DNA of 64,000 bases from Cavia porcellus. Taxonomy: Eukaryota > Chordata > Mammalia > Rodentia > Caviidae. The position numbers and the translations under genes were made by a program. Below, piece after piece: positions 12,757-24,820 of this stretch (position 1 is the first letter of the stretch; each line of letters starts with the position of its first letter). The stretch lies in contig NW_026947506.1 of NCBI RefSeq assembly GCF_034190915.1, positions 33,645,748-33,709,747 of the forward strand. The letters run 5' to 3'. Under the pieces are notes generated by a model. The model did not search any database. It saw nothing but the letters and a program-made list of their open reading frames with translations, and was not told the DNA's origin.

Positions 12757-13849
12757 AAAAAAATCCAGTTCTTTTAACACTGTCTTTGATAAAGTAGTAA
12801 AAGTTACTACTTATATTTTGCTTCTAATAAGTATCTTTTAATATTCTGTGTCCAAATGTAAGTTATGTAAAAAAAAATATAAAGCCTCCTGCTGCATGCA
12901 AAAATATGATAGTTGCTTTGAAGCAAAGTCCTTGTGAAGTTATCTGAGCTGTCAGCCCAATGGGTTGCTTTTTTCTTGGCACTTCATTTTTACTTGAAGT
13001 AGTGACTGACAGACAAACTATCATAATTCAGACTTAGGAATTTGGCAGCATTTTCTTGAAAATGAATGGAATAAGCCTGTTACTTGATTGAAGGAGGTGG
13101 GACTGATAATATTTTTGCCTACTGATAAAAATCACTGTCCTAAGTAGTATTTTAGAAATCTTGTATATGGCGCTTGGAGGGTGGCATTTCCCCAATATTT
13201 AAGTATTTCTGGGTGTTAAGGAACTATATTAATATATGGTACTTCTTACATTGCATAATGAAATATGTCAACATTTGAAAGAACTGCAAGGCTCATTGAT
13301 CCAACAGAGTCATGTGTGTATAAAAGGTCAAGTACAAGATAGATCAAAGGATTCTAATTAATAGGATACCAAAGTTTCTTCAGTAAAGGTTCAGATTCCA
13401 TATTACAACTTACCTTTAAAAAGCTGACATGTAATTTTGGTATAGTGTCAACAAAAAATTCAGTTATTTGAAAAGGGCATTGCATTTTTTCTCATGTTTC
13501 CAACCACATGTCTGGGAGACTGCATTTTACTCATGTCCTTCAACTGAAGCAGGATACTGCAAAAACTAAATGCAGAGGTATGTGTGAGAATTATATTGTC
13601 TTTTGTTAAGGTAGTCATTGAAAAAATGTGTAATAGTGCCACTCAAGAAATATTTTATTTTAGATGTTTCATAAAGATGTCTTTTCTGTTAACATAGAAG
13701 GGCTATAGTATTACTATTTTAAATGAATAAATTATTATTGTTGAAAGTTCAGAATTTAACTTTCTAGTATGATACATAGTGGAAATAAGTAACTTAAATA
13801 AGAATTCAGGATTCTTCTCTAATTTTTAAAACAAAAGTTTTAAGTCTCC

Positions 13850-13852
<3 letters not shown>

Positions 13853-13888
<36 letters not shown>

Positions 13889-13951
13889 TGGTACCAACAA
13901 TTGAACTCAGAAGTGCAGGTGCTGTGCCACTGAGCTATATCCCGAATCTAG
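13853..13951 (-). mobile_element. ID-like tRNA-derived SINE, antisense, 35-bp tail
   Basis: T35 at 13853-13887 (the poly(A) tail in reverse) is followed by GGTACCAACAATTGAACTC and GCCACTGAGCTATATCCC, the reverse of tRNA-like B and A boxes. The long pure tail suggests instability or recent growth. Confidence 0.8.
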
Positions 13952-14013
13952 TGCTCCTGCCCTTGAAGAAGTTGTCTTATTATTTTGTTGAGTGGAAAAT
14001 CCACATATAGAAG

Positions 14014-14094
14014 GGCAAGTGGGTCATCCAAGATCACAGAGCTGGGGTAGACCTGGGATTGGAACCCAGGTATCCAGAGCCCTTGCTCTAAGCT
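14014..14094 (-). mobile_element. MIR SINE fragment
   Basis: Reads AGATCACAGAGCTGGGGTAG, then TTGGAACCCAGGTATCC and AGAGCCCTTGCTCT, the antisense core and tRNA-like head of MIR. Confidence 0.65.
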
Positions 14095-15599
14095 GCGCTT
14101 CCATGGGAGTTTTTCTCAAGAAATCCTACTGGTTTGTAACTTTGCTGAAATCAGTAGGTTTTATTGGACTAAAATGGAATTTCTTTTGCTTATAATTACC
14201 TTGCCATAAGGAAATTGTCATTAGCTTATGTCTCCTGAGACTCAGATTTTATATCAGTATATGTGTGGTATAAACTAACCAGCAGATATCTAAGCAAAGA
14301 AAAATATATTTGAATTTCTTTTCTTGGCACTTTTGAACCTTTATTAAACAGAATTAGACATAGAAATGAAAGAAATATTGTAGTATGTGTAGAAATAATG
14401 TTAGTTGTTTCTGATAACTTAATCTTTTTTGTCATAGTTTCTTAGTATAAAACATACAAATGATAAGCATACTTCTTTGAAGTATCAGAGAGTTAGAAGC
14501 TTAGTTGAGTTTAGAGAAATAGGGAACTGCTTTTATCCCACTATCTCTTCTTATCAATAATTTATGTGCTGAAATAGATTAGTGTGGTGCTGGAACAAAG
14601 CAGTATATAAATACAAGCATTTATGTTTCAGCTATCAGTTTTCACTGTAGATTCATTGAAAGCCAGAATGCTTTCTTAGGGGTAAATACTGGAAGACCAT
14701 ATTTACCCTGTGAGTTTCCTTAAATATGCAGTTAATCTACAATGATTACAGACAAAACAGAGATAATCAGTTTAATTTTCCCACCAAATGCCACAGCAAA
14801 CTATTCCCAGTTCTGTTTCATGGAAATCTTAGGTCCCTCCCACTTAGTTTCATAGATTCAAATACCAAGAGGATACAATACCAACTACTCAGAGAAACCC
14901 CACACTTGTTAGTCAAACTTCTGAGAACAAAATAATGACTTACGCTGAGATCTGGGCATATGTAAGACAAACTTTCTTCTGCTTTGCCTTTCTGATTATG
15001 GTGCCCACTAGAGAACAGGAATAGAGACCAGAAAAAGATGTGGACAGTTTTACCTTTTAGTACTTAGTCTCAGGTTTCCTGACACCTAGGTCCCCAAATT
15101 CTGTCTCAGATCAATGTAGCAGTAGTGGATACCTCTATGAGGCCATTCCTAGTCCTCAGTGGTATCTTCTAGGCATTTCAAAAGGTAGAAAGGTAGGAAT
15201 TCTCTGCAAGGATGCTCCCTGTCAGAGCTAGGCCAATCTCAAACAGAAGTAAAACTAGCACTCAGAAGTCAACCTTTTGTGGGACTTAAGAACATTTGTT
15301 AAGAAAAAATTTCTCATTTGTCACAAAGGATGGTGGTAGAGGGGGCAGTTCTTCAACAAGGCTTCAAGAGCTAGTAAAAGCCATTGTGTAACTAAAGCAA
15401 CCCCAAGAGATGCACCTGCATCCATCTGTTTCTATAAGACTCTGGAGCCTTAGCTCTCTGCAACTGAGTTTGTCAGTTCCCCTCAGCTCTCTGAGCACTA
15501 ACACTCCTCCATGGTGACTGTCCTAGCTAAGATGTGGGGATCACTGCCAGTGGGAGGTCCTCACTACACTGACTTCATACCTTTGTCGCCTCTCCTTTC

Positions 15600-15710
15600 T
15601 CTTGGCTTGTTTACAGCTCTTTTTGTAGACTGTGAGCTCATCAGGCGGGGCCAGCTCTTTGCCCAGTGCCCTGCGGCCAGGAGAGCTAGTGAATGTGTGA
15701 GGAATGATAA
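15600..15710 (+). mobile_element. Possible L2 3' fragment
   Basis: TAGACTGTGAGCTCATCAGG ... TTTGCCCAGTGCCCTG follows the L2 tail motif order (CTGTGAGCTCC, GGGCAGGG, CCCAGTGCCTGGC), but the final AATAAAT part is missing. Both strands are open for about 90 codons here, which fits low stop density from GC-richness rather than a gene. Confidence 0.35.
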
Positions 15711-18144
15711 AGTGCCTTCATTTATAAGTAGAGCAGCAGTCAGCATGAGCCTCAGCCTCAGGCCTTCTCTTCTGTATGAAGATCTGTAGAACCAGGAAGG
15801 AGGAGTAGAAGTGTTTTCACACTGGTGGCAGACCCTGCAGGCCACTGAGGGAGGATATCTCCTATAGGTGCCACTTGATTAAGAGTTCAATTTGCCATTA
15901 TGCCCCATAGGTGACATTTGCAAAACAGTTTACCCCCATGATTTCTAATTATAATACTTTGTTTTTGATTGTTTGGATCAGATCTGTTTGTTCTGATTTA
16001 TAGATACATTTATAGATACATTCCAGTACAGTTTCTGTTAGTCATTTATTTTTAGCAAGTGATACTGGAAATATATAAAGTGACATATGAAGAAGTTAAG
16101 TAAATTTTTTTAATCTATAGAATATGATATTTTATTTGAAAGTATAGTTCTCTGACGAACTAAGTAAAGAAAACCTAGAAATTAGTATAATGATGGAACT
16201 GATTCTTTGTTGAACTGATAATTATCTAGTTTGAGAAATAACTGTGTACCATTCCCTCACTTCACTTTTAACCACCAGAGGTTTTTATACAGTGGTTGCA
16301 GAAACTGAAGCTTGAATTGCCTAGTCCTAAAGCACAGAGAAGACTTTGTCCTGAAACAGTAAGGTTCTCTTACAGCACTATACTGGGACTTTTCATATCC
16401 ACATATGTAACTATAGTAGAATATATCTAGCAATGCATTTAAATTTTACTTCAAATATATTTGAAATGTGTAATTGTTTTCTTTAAAAAGATTAATATTA
16501 TTTATATGAAGAAAGCATATTACACCATGAGATTAAATTCCTGGCTTCAGTAAGTATACATAATGAACTGCCAGCAGCTGAAATTGGAATGATTACATCT
16601 ACCATATTTTTCAGAATAGTTGTCCACAAATGATACATGATGGCCTGCACTTTTGTTTCTCACCAGTATTTTAAAAATAAAACTTTTTGTTAGTGGTAAA
16701 TTGTAAGCATAGGGCATGAAAGTGTTTGAATTTGATATAAAAGAAGTTTTGAAAGGAAGATTAGTGGTTTAAACCAAAAGATTAGTCACCCTGGGAAATT
16801 TAGCTGTGGCAAAAGCAGAGTTCAGTAATGAAAGGTCCTGCTCCAGCTGATTGCCCATTCATGCTGTGATTCCAGATCCTCCTCACTGGAGTTTCACCTG
16901 ATTGATGGTGTTGATTATGGAGCTTAATAAATGGGATTTGTCTGCTCAGACCTCCCCTTGTTTGTGGTTTGGTTGGCTCCTCTGCTAAGTGGAGGTTGAT
17001 TGTTATTATTTCATTATTCATTATTGCTTTAAAATAGAGGAGAAAAAGGCAAGTTACTGAGTAGATGGCAGTTGTTCTAGTTGAAACTGTCATCAGAAGT
17101 CACAAGAATAACTTCAAGTTTGATGTTCTTGCTTCCCAGTAGTTGGATCCAGTCCTTTCTGTCATTAAAGGGTTTCAATAGATTCCCAGTTTTCCATTGT
17201 GAGTCAGATCATTAAAATCCACAGGAAGTTCCCTTCCTAAGGGAAGCTGGACCACAGGACAAGCTCACCTTTAAGTTCTCATGCTTTGTTATTCCACAGG
17301 TAAGTTGCTTCAGTTCTTGCATGTGGATCAGGTACCTTTTTTGGATAAGTAGATTATCTTTGCATTAGATGGGTAAAAAATTCATTTACATATCTGAGAA
17401 CCTTAAAAGTCCATTTAGGGAGGTGACTGCATCATAGTATTTTGATGTCTTAGAGAACATTAAGTAGTTCTTCTCCTTTGGATAGACTTTAAATCTTTAT
17501 TTTCTAGATAAATGAGACTCTCATAAATGATTTATATTATATTTAGAAGTATGTGAAAATGGAAATTTTATAATTTTCTTTGGTAATATACTCTAGGGTC
17601 TTAGAATTTCATTGTGAGAATATAGAATTATTTTATATTTTCTGCATTTTTCTTTGAGGAAAGGGTGATCTTTTGTTCTTTAAAATATAGCCACTCATCT
17701 CTCAGAGCATTAAGTGGATCATTGGCTTTTCCCCATGTCAGAATTTGATAACTATCTTGTGATAAATTCAATCATCCCCTTTCCCCATATTATGGATCTT
17801 TCCATTCTTTTTTGTATCCCATGTAAAATATGTAAAGACCAAATGCTTTTGAGGGAGTCTGTGCACACTTGAATACTAATTCATCTTTCTTTTTCTGTGA
17901 GGCATTTGTACTTTGTTATCTTTATGCCCTCTTTAAATATCCAGATCTTTGGGCTTTTTTTAAATGGTAAATAGTGCTAAATTCAGAGAGGTAACTGTTA
18001 ACTGTCTGCAATGATTAATATATGTTAAGATATTTGAGATGATAATTTTAATTTAGATACTTGAAATTCTAGCACTTTCACAATATTTGTCCTCCTTTCT
18101 TGTATACTAAACAATAGCATCTATGCTCATCAAGATGTTGTGAT

Positions 18145-18300
18145 AGCCAGGTGTGGTGGCGCACACCTGTAATCCCAGCTCTAGGGAGGCTGAGGCAGGA
18201 GAGGGTCATTGTGAGTTCAAGACCAGCCTAGGCTACAAAGTGAGCTCAAGTCCAACCTGAACTGCACAGTGAGATCTTGTCTCGAAAAGACCCAAAAACA
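18145..18300 (+). mobile_element. B1 SINE
   Basis: 7SL-derived: GCCAGGTGTGGTGGCGCACA, CTGTAATCCCAGC, GGAGGCTGAGGCAGGAG, then the rodent B1 internal duplication (GACCAGCCTAGGCTAC followed by GTCCAACCTGAACTGC), ending GAGATCTTGTCTC with a short A-rich tail. TGTGAT lies on both flanks as a possible weak TSD. Confidence 0.9.
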
Positions 18301-18964
18301 ATATTCTGTGATCATTTAAATCATGTGATATTTGCTTATAAACTGTAACATAGTATTCTATGTGAAAGTTTTTTTCCTACAGATTATAGTACTCAACATG
18401 ATCATTTTGTATATTGCATAAGTATGTTTAGTTAACTATGAAGTCTCTGAAGAATGGAATTGTTATATCATTTAAATTAAAAAGCATTATATAATATATC
18501 AAATTAATGTGCTGTCAATTGAAAAGCCAAATTTAAATTCTTGGGATTCTATCTTGGAGTTTTTTCTTTTCAAAAATACATTTTTATGAAATTCATGTAG
18601 GACACTGTAACTGTATCAAGCAGAATTTCCTTTTCTATTGTTAAAGAGACTCCAAATGGCAGGACATTAATAAAACCTGCTGCTTAGTAAATCCCCAGTA
18701 TCAAAACTATACTCATTGCAATTCAGCTTTATTACACTTCTTACGTCATAAGAGTTGATGATTTTAGCTGAAATATATGGCAGAAAAGGACATTGGATAC
18801 AGTGTTGACAATCAAAACCTAAGAATACACTTGAAAAGCAGCCTAGAATATGTCATATGCCACAGAAGCAGATGGAACTCTCACAATAACGTCCAGATTA
18901 GTGAATCTTCCTCAGTTGAATGCCATATTTTTTAGCACCTAGCCCTTCAGTGTTTATGTTTCTG

Positions 18965-19072
18965 TGTCAACTTAGACTATGACCTTTTAAGGAACCATGA
19001 TTCTGTCTTATTCTTTGTATCCTAAATGCTGATTATAAAGTCTAGCACATAGAACCAGTATGTGTTTTATTG
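18965..19072 (+). mobile_element. L2 3' end fragment
   Basis: TTAGACTATGACCTTTTAAGG ... TGTATCCTAAATGCTG ... TCTAGCACATAGAACCAGTA matches the L2 tail order (GACTGTGAGC, TATCCCCAGTGC, TGGCACATAGTAGG). Decayed. Confidence 0.5.
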
Positions 19073-19239
19073 ACCAGAAAATCATGCAGGTCAGAGACCT
19101 AAGCTTCCTCTAGACACCCTATTCCTCATTACTCCAGTGGCCAGTCTGTCCTTGAATCTCTTTTAACACCACAATATTGTTTTAAATTTGCTTATTCCTC
19201 ACCATGTCTTCCACTACAATCCCGGCTGCTAGTCTACCA

Positions 19240-19690
19240 CTGAGCTAACCATGAGCACTTTTTCTGTATCCTTGAAGTGACCTCCAAACTGATCTCCAAC
19301 TAATCTAGTCCCTATTGAGCTTCTTCTCCACATTATAGCTAGAATGATCTTGATCTGTTGAATCTCTTGAAAGGCTTTCTGCTGTTCTTCTGTAGGAATA
19401 GTTAATGACTACCATGATATCAACATTACTTTTGACCATGGTATATTCACAGGGCATAATATCATCTGTCACTCATGCTAGAACACTTTTAATGTGAAGT
19501 GGGTGCTACTGATACTTGTGCCCTTGCCCTCCAAAACCTGAGTCCTATATACCTTGCTTCATTCACTAGCTCTGCACTTGCAGTAAGTCTTGTTTTTCAT
19601 TCTTTTGTACTTCTCAAGATTACTCACCATGTTTGTTCCCATAGCTAGGTCTGAGTGTTGCCTGAATCTTTGACTCCTTATTGATCCTGC
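19240..19690 (+). mobile_element. Possible L2 body fragment
   Basis: AGCTAGAATGATCTTGATCTG and GAATCTCTTGAAAGGC resemble the sense L2 segment with GCCAGAATGATC and TCAAAACCC. Weak, no frame. Confidence 0.35.
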
Positions 19691-19863
19691 ATTCAGTCTA
19701 ATTGACTAGGTAAAATCGCTTTACTATAGGTTTTTACTGTACAAATACAGTTTAACATTTCATAGTTGCATGAATAAATTGAATGAAAGCTAATAAGCAA
19801 TTGCTACTCATACTATACCAATTTTGACAAAATGCAGTGATAAACAGAAAGACAAACTCTATG

Positions 19864-20371
19864 CAGTTGTCCCTTGTTATCTGCTGGGAGGTGGTCTAGG
19901 ACTCTTCTGTAGATACCCAAATCCACAGATGCTCAAACTATTCACATCCTCCTGGTCATATTAAATCATATCTAGATTTGGTATAATACCTAATACAATG
20001 TACTATGTAAATGGTTATCCTGTATTGTTTAGGGAACTGTAAAAAAAAAATGTCTGAACATGTTTAGCGAAGACTTTTCTTTCTTTTTCTTTTGGCAGTA
20101 CTGGAGCTTGAACACAAGACTTTTGAACTGAGCTACATCCCTATCCTTTTTTATTTTTATTTTGAGACAGGGTCTCACTAAGTTACCTGGGCTGGGCTTT
20201 AGCTTGCAATATTCCTACCTCAGACTGCCATAGTTGTTGGATTATAGGTGTGCACCACCATGTTGGATTATAGATGTGTACCACCATGTCCATTTTTTCT
20301 GAAGATTTTGACCCATAGGTGGTTTAATCTGCAGAGGAGGAATCTGTGGACAGAGTAGGGCCTACTATATA
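19864..20371 (+). mobile_element. Tigger-type (MER2-like) MITE, interrupted by a SINE
   Basis: The left part (19864-20078) begins CAGTTGTCCCTTGTTATCTG and contains ATACCCAAATCCACAGATGC and ATACCTAATACAATGTA. The right part (20301-20371) contains AATCTGCAGAGG and GGAATCTGTGGAC, ending in GGGCCTACTAT. The two ends are imperfect inverted repeats, as in MER2-like elements, and the SINE between them explains the excess length. Confidence 0.7.
20079..20300 (-). mobile_element. Dimeric B1+ID SINE, antisense
   Basis: An ID-like part (20090-20140, TGAACTGAGCTACATCCCTA) is joined through a T-rich linker to a B1 part (20155-20297, GAGACAGGGTCTCACTAAG). A 28-bp stretch (TGTTGGATTATAGGTGTGC) is tandemly duplicated at 20234-20290. 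Flanks GAAGACTTTT (20069-20078) and GAAGATTTTG (20301-20310) are a decayed TSD. Confidence 0.82.
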
Positions 20372-21340
20372 TTTAAATTCTATATATGGTATTAGTGTAG
20401 GTGCAACAGTTTCCTGTGCAACTACATTTTAAACATCATCTAAATTTTAGTCCTGTTATACTATTTAATGTTTAACTTGTTAAAGATTTGGTAATGTGAT
20501 TTAGATTAGTAACTCCACAAATAAGTTATAAAATATTTGAAGGTACTTATGAGTTCTTGAGAAGAAAGTTCCCCTGTTGAGAATTCTGTGACATTGACAA
20601 TCATAATATGTAGAAATTTGCTTCTGGAGGCAGATTATCTGGATTTAAGTAATTTAAACATCCAACTGGTATCTATAATACTCATCCATGTTAGAATAGT
20701 TGGTTTATTCTCATTGTGATATGGTATTCAACTGTGTGTTGTGTGAATATACTGTAGATATTTCTGTTTTCTGTTTTACTGTAAATGTGAATATACTGTA
20801 TGTTTATATCCCATTGAAAGTCAATAAAAGAGAATTTTTGTGTATGTGAACTGAAAGGCAGTTTATGTCATGTCATTTTTGTATCTGTTAATGTTGCTTA
20901 TCTTTTAAGTTAAAAAAAATTGGAAGTTATATGAAGAAATTTCTCTTTCGTAGCCTTGATTGTTACTTTAATAACATTGATTGCAACTGTGAAAACAGAC
21001 TGTCTAGCTAAAACCAGCCACTTGTTTGAGCAGACTTTGCCTTGTATATTCCTTGGATAAGTAGTATTAATCATACATAGAAAAAACTTGTATGAATATA
21101 TCAGATGCTTTCAAATGGTTTTATCATTGAGATTTTGGGCTTTAGAAATATCATCTAGGCTGTGACATGTTTCCAAGTGGGTCAGGGAATATTTACTACT
21201 TAATGACCAAATATCCATCATTTCTATTTTTTAAAATTAGATCTATTTAAATGATTGATTTGTGAAACCATTGCTTGTTACTTTCATGTACACTTCATTT
21301 AGTTTTGTTTTTCTCTTTCTCTATTTTTTTAAAATTTCAG

Positions 21341-21500
21341 ATGATGTAGCACCTTATTTTAAAACTGAACCAGGCCTGCCACAGATTCACCTAGAAGGGA
21401 ACCGCCTTGTCCTCACCTGCCTTGCAGAAGGGAGCTGGCCTTTGGAATTCAAATGGATGCACAATGACAGTGAGCTCACCACCTACAGCACGGAATATAA
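21341..21500 (+). CDS. SDK1: SDK1 coding exon, first half of Ig domain 1
   Basis: Sidekick-1 is a single-pass adhesion receptor (Ig domains then fibronectin III repeats) that mediates homophilic recognition, notably in retinal synaptic layers. This 160-nt exon encodes the start of the mature ectodomain. The reading begins [15 protein letters not shown], runs through [13 protein letters not shown] (B-strand cysteine of the Ig fold) and WPLEFKW (C-strand tryptophan), and ends TTYSTEY. HNDS supplies an N-glycosylation sequon. SDK2 has a different residue pattern (DDVPPYF, MAEGSW), so SDK1 is preferred. The first two bases complete a codon from the upstream exon (phase 1); the last two (AA) are completed by the next exon to give Lys (phase 2). 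The acceptor is a good CAG. The donor GTAATT is weak: the exon ends in A and there is no G at +5. Without splicing, AAG TAA would terminate at the boundary. Confidence 0.95.
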
Positions 21501-21964
21501 GTAATTGATTGCTTGAAAATCAGATTGCATTTCAGGTTTATGTGTTTAGAATATTTGCCTTATTGGGTATAATAGCAGTAGCACAAGGGATGAAGATACT
21601 GGATGGGATTTTTAATGTAATAAGGATTAAAGGACAGATCTGAATGTGTAATTAGAGTGTGCCATTCTGATAATAGTGTGCATTTTCATCTAGAAGTGTA
21701 TATCATTATTTTTGAAAAAGACTGTTAGGTCAGTAGACAAAGAATGGTATAGTAACATAGGAATTCACATAATACTAGGATGATAACTTTGCTTTTCTGT
21801 TATAACAGTTTCACCCACAAATATTGCTACTATCTAATGGATATAAATATTTAAATAGAGATCTTTATTTCTGTAGCTTCTAAATCTCTAGTCACCAAAA
21901 CTGTCCTGGATATGTTTTAAACTGGGATAGGAAAAGAGAGTAGGCGTAAGCACTGTCTCCTTAT

Positions 21965-22050
21965 TTACCAGCAAAACCCCATATATATTAAATGCCTGCC
22001 TCATGTCAGTTATTCTGGCCCTGGGGATACTGTGAATTTGATGAGCAGCA
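21965..22050 (+). mobile_element. Possible L2/MIR fragment
   Basis: TTAAATGCCTGCCTCATGTC followed by GGCCCTGGGGATACTGTGAA resembles the old-repeat motif TGTGCCAGGCACTG...TGGGGATACA. Very short. Confidence 0.3.
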
Positions 22051-23731
22051 GGGGAGCACTGCAGAAGGCCAGAGCCCAGGGGTAGAGGTCCAGAGCAGAG
22101 TTGCAGATCAGGGTAAGTCTGAGCTGTAGTGCCACATAGGAATTAGCTCTTGCACTGAGTTTCAAACCTTAGTTCTCCTTACAAGGACTTGAAAGCTTCT
22201 CAGGTGTCTGTGATTAACCATTGTTCTCTGTAAGTATTGTTAGGTAGGAGGTGCAGTTGTGGTTTTGATAAAGAGCTAGTCTTTGATAAAGAGCTGGCAA
22301 AGTTCAAGAGTCTCCAAAGTCAGCAACAGTCTTAATACCACCCTCATATTTTACTGAACTAAGGAGAAATTGGCTATGTGGATGTTTAGCCAACTATATG
22401 TGGGGAGTACCCCACTCTTCATTGACATCAGATGCAGTCCATGTTCCTCATTCAGCCATCCTAGAAAGAGTGTAAAAATTGTATGTGTACTTTTTCATAA
22501 TTGCCAGCATTTGAGAATTCTAAGTTTTCTCATAACCTCCCTTTTTTTTTCTGATCCCTGCAGACTACGCAGAGACCTGGCCAGCCTGGTCTGCAGCCAG
22601 GACACGAGCAGGGACTTAGTAGTGCCACCCCACCAGCCCTTTCAGGTGCCCTCTTGTCCTGCTTTTCCTATCAGCCTACACTTGATTTCCATAATCTGCT
22701 TTTGGGAAACAATTTCTTACAATAATTCAGAATGCATTAGAATCAAACAACATCCAATGGAATCCCAGATCTGCAACTTATTAACATCGGTGTTGTGGCA
22801 TTGGTCAGTTTCTGTGTGCTCTACCTTAGATCAAAATGATTGGGCTGCTCAGACATCACCTGTGGTGTTATAAACTCCACTACTTATAAAGTGGCATGTT
22901 TGCTGGCACATAAATAACCTAATGGACCTACGAAATATTTTTCAGTATTATTACATGACATTATGGGACTTGGTTTGTTAGAAATGTAAAAGCAAAAAAC
23001 AAAAGAGTAAACTAAAAATAAGCATCGTGTGTGAGTAATGGGCTTTGGCAATGGGTAACTTCAGTTCATAGTGCTTGCTACTCAGCTCACTAACTCTGTA
23101 ACTTTGGGGAAGTAAACCATTTTTTTCTCACTTTTCTTGTCTGTAAAATGAATATACTAAAACTTACATCACATTGCTGTCATACAGATCAAATTACATA
23201 TTGCTCTCTGTGCCCTAGGAAGAAAGGATAGTGTAGTTTTAAAAGGACCATTTTGTGCTTCCTAGTGAAAAGAAATAATAGTGCAGATAACCTGTCACAG
23301 TGGCCTTTGAAGTTGGGTCCATGGCATGAATGTTGGAAAAGGAATGTCTTTCAGGATCTTCAATTTTTTTTTCAAAATTAAGCTGCCTAAGAATATGCTT
23401 TTTGACTAGGTACCATGCCAGTTATCTTTTTCTGTGCCCATTTAGTAAGTTCTGTTGATTTACAGAAAAAAGGTGCATACATCTCTTGAGAGCCTTCCTG
23501 TGGCACTATGCCTTGGGAGCACAAGAGTAAAAAAGCACAAAATCAAAGTTCTGTTAACAGCTCCTTTTCTTACAACTGGATAAGATAGGTATCACAAGAC
23601 TATATTATTTGCATTCCATTGGATATATTTAAAACAGTTGTATAACAGTTGTATTTTAAATGCTTAAATGTACTTGGTGCTGTTTTTATATATGCAACTT
23701 GTTAAACCTATGATAAAACAATTTTGGTCTT

Positions 23732-23842
23732 TTTTTTTTTTTTTTTTGGTCTTTTTCGTTTTTATCAGTACCAGGGATTGAACTCACGACTGCCTGCTTG
23801 TAAGGCAGGCACTTACGCCACTGAGCTAAACCCCCAGCCCCA
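23732..23842 (-). mobile_element. ID-like SINE, antisense, with perfect 14-bp TSD
   Basis: Flanked by ACAATTTTGGTCTT at 23718-23731 and 23843-23856. Reverse reading gives GGGGTTTAGCTCAGTGGCG (A-box region), a paired GCCTGCCTTACAAGCAGGC stem, GTGAGTTCAATCCCTGGTAC (B-box region), then an A-rich tail with GATAAAAACG. Confidence 0.93.
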
Positions 23843-24665
23843 ACAATTTTGGTCTTAATATAAAAATACATGAAGAAATATTTTGTTTTTTCATTTCTCC
23901 TTCCACTAGTAAGTTTACCTGTTCTAGTAAGCTTACCTGTACATATGAAATATGCCATGACAATTTGAAAGAAGACAGAATGTTGGTTATATTGAAGCAA
24001 GGCAGAAGAAGCAACTCATTATAGATAGGCCATTAAAATAACAGAGGTGCTTCACCACTGTTTCACTGGAAACACAATAAGAAGCAATGGGTCATTCTGA
24101 AGCAAGAATGGTTTGAGATAGATGAATTATATTCTGTTCACTGCAGGCTTCAAACACTGAGATGGGTAGCAAGAATTCACTGCACTTTGTCATTATTTTT
24201 TCAAGATATAAAAACGTGTCTAAAAGTCTCATGCTATTTTTTCAAATTACTCCTTCATTTACTTCCTTGCAATAAGGAAGTTCAGCTGCGATATGTTAAC
24301 CTTCACAAGACCTTTCTAAATTTCAAATTGGAAAACATGGATATTTCATGAAAATGGTACCTTGTTTCCTACCTGAGAATGTGCTTCTATTTTTCCTTCT
24401 TTAGTACCAGCTACAGACATGTTAACTCTATCAAAATTAATAATCTTTTACCTTTTCCAGCTTTGACTAAAAATAATATTCTCCCTTGCTTGGTTACAAA
24501 CTACCTAGTGGATTTGAATGAGTTTCAAATATTTTATTTTATATTGATAGTAAGACTTGCATTAATCAAAAGTGACTACATTAGCAAATTAATAATGGTG
24601 GAATTAACCAAGTTTACATAAGTACCTTAGGTGGATTTTTATATGTTTTCCCCAAGAAAACATTT

Positions 24666-24820
24666 CTTAAAGCTGGATTTGGTGATTCATGTTTATAACC
24701 CCAGCACTTGGGAGGTTGAGGCAGGAGGATCACTATGAATTCAATACCACCCTGGGCTACTTAGTGAGCCAGCCTAGACTACATAGCAAGATCCTGTCTC
24801 AAGAAAGAAATGAATAAACA
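24666..24820 (+). mobile_element. B1 SINE with TSD
   Basis: AAAACATTT flanks both sides (24657-24665 and 24821-24829). Contains CCCAGCACTTGGGAGG, GAGGCAGGAGGATCACTATG and the duplicated CCACCCTGGGCTAC / GCCAGCCTAGACTAC unit, ending ATCCTGTCTCAAG. Confidence 0.9.

Larger units (their letters stand above)
1..21340 (+). other. SDK1: SDK1 intron upstream of the first visible exon (3' part)
   Basis: No coding exon was found before 21341, so this stretch is the 3' part of an intron longer than 21 kb. It ends in a good acceptor: a pyrimidine-rich run at about 21310-21330 and CAG at 21338-21340. The following exon starts at the mature N-terminus, so the missing exon upstream should carry the signal peptide; I infer this is the long first intron of SDK1. 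Contents are repeats (listed separately) and apparently unique AT-rich DNA at about 70-980, 10.25-10.86, 12.76-13.85, 14.1-15.6, 15.7-18.1 and 20.4-21.3 kb, where I see no gene. Confidence 0.85.

Noticed and set aside
15511..15845. Overlapping ~92-codon frames on both strands
   Set aside because: Open on both strands in a GC-richer patch with an L2-like motif order; no splice or protein evidence.
22255..22300. Short tandem GATAAAGAGCT duplication
   Set aside because: Only about 22 bp, easily explained by slippage.
22370..22873. 167-codon plus-strand frame as an independent gene
   Set aside because: No recognisable domain, no promoter or polyadenylation context. Only the short splice-like segment within it was kept, as a low-interest finding.
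23760..23842. tRNA gene suggested by A/B-box-like sequence
   Set aside because: A-rich tail and flanking TSD show a SINE; the sequence does not fold as a full tRNA.
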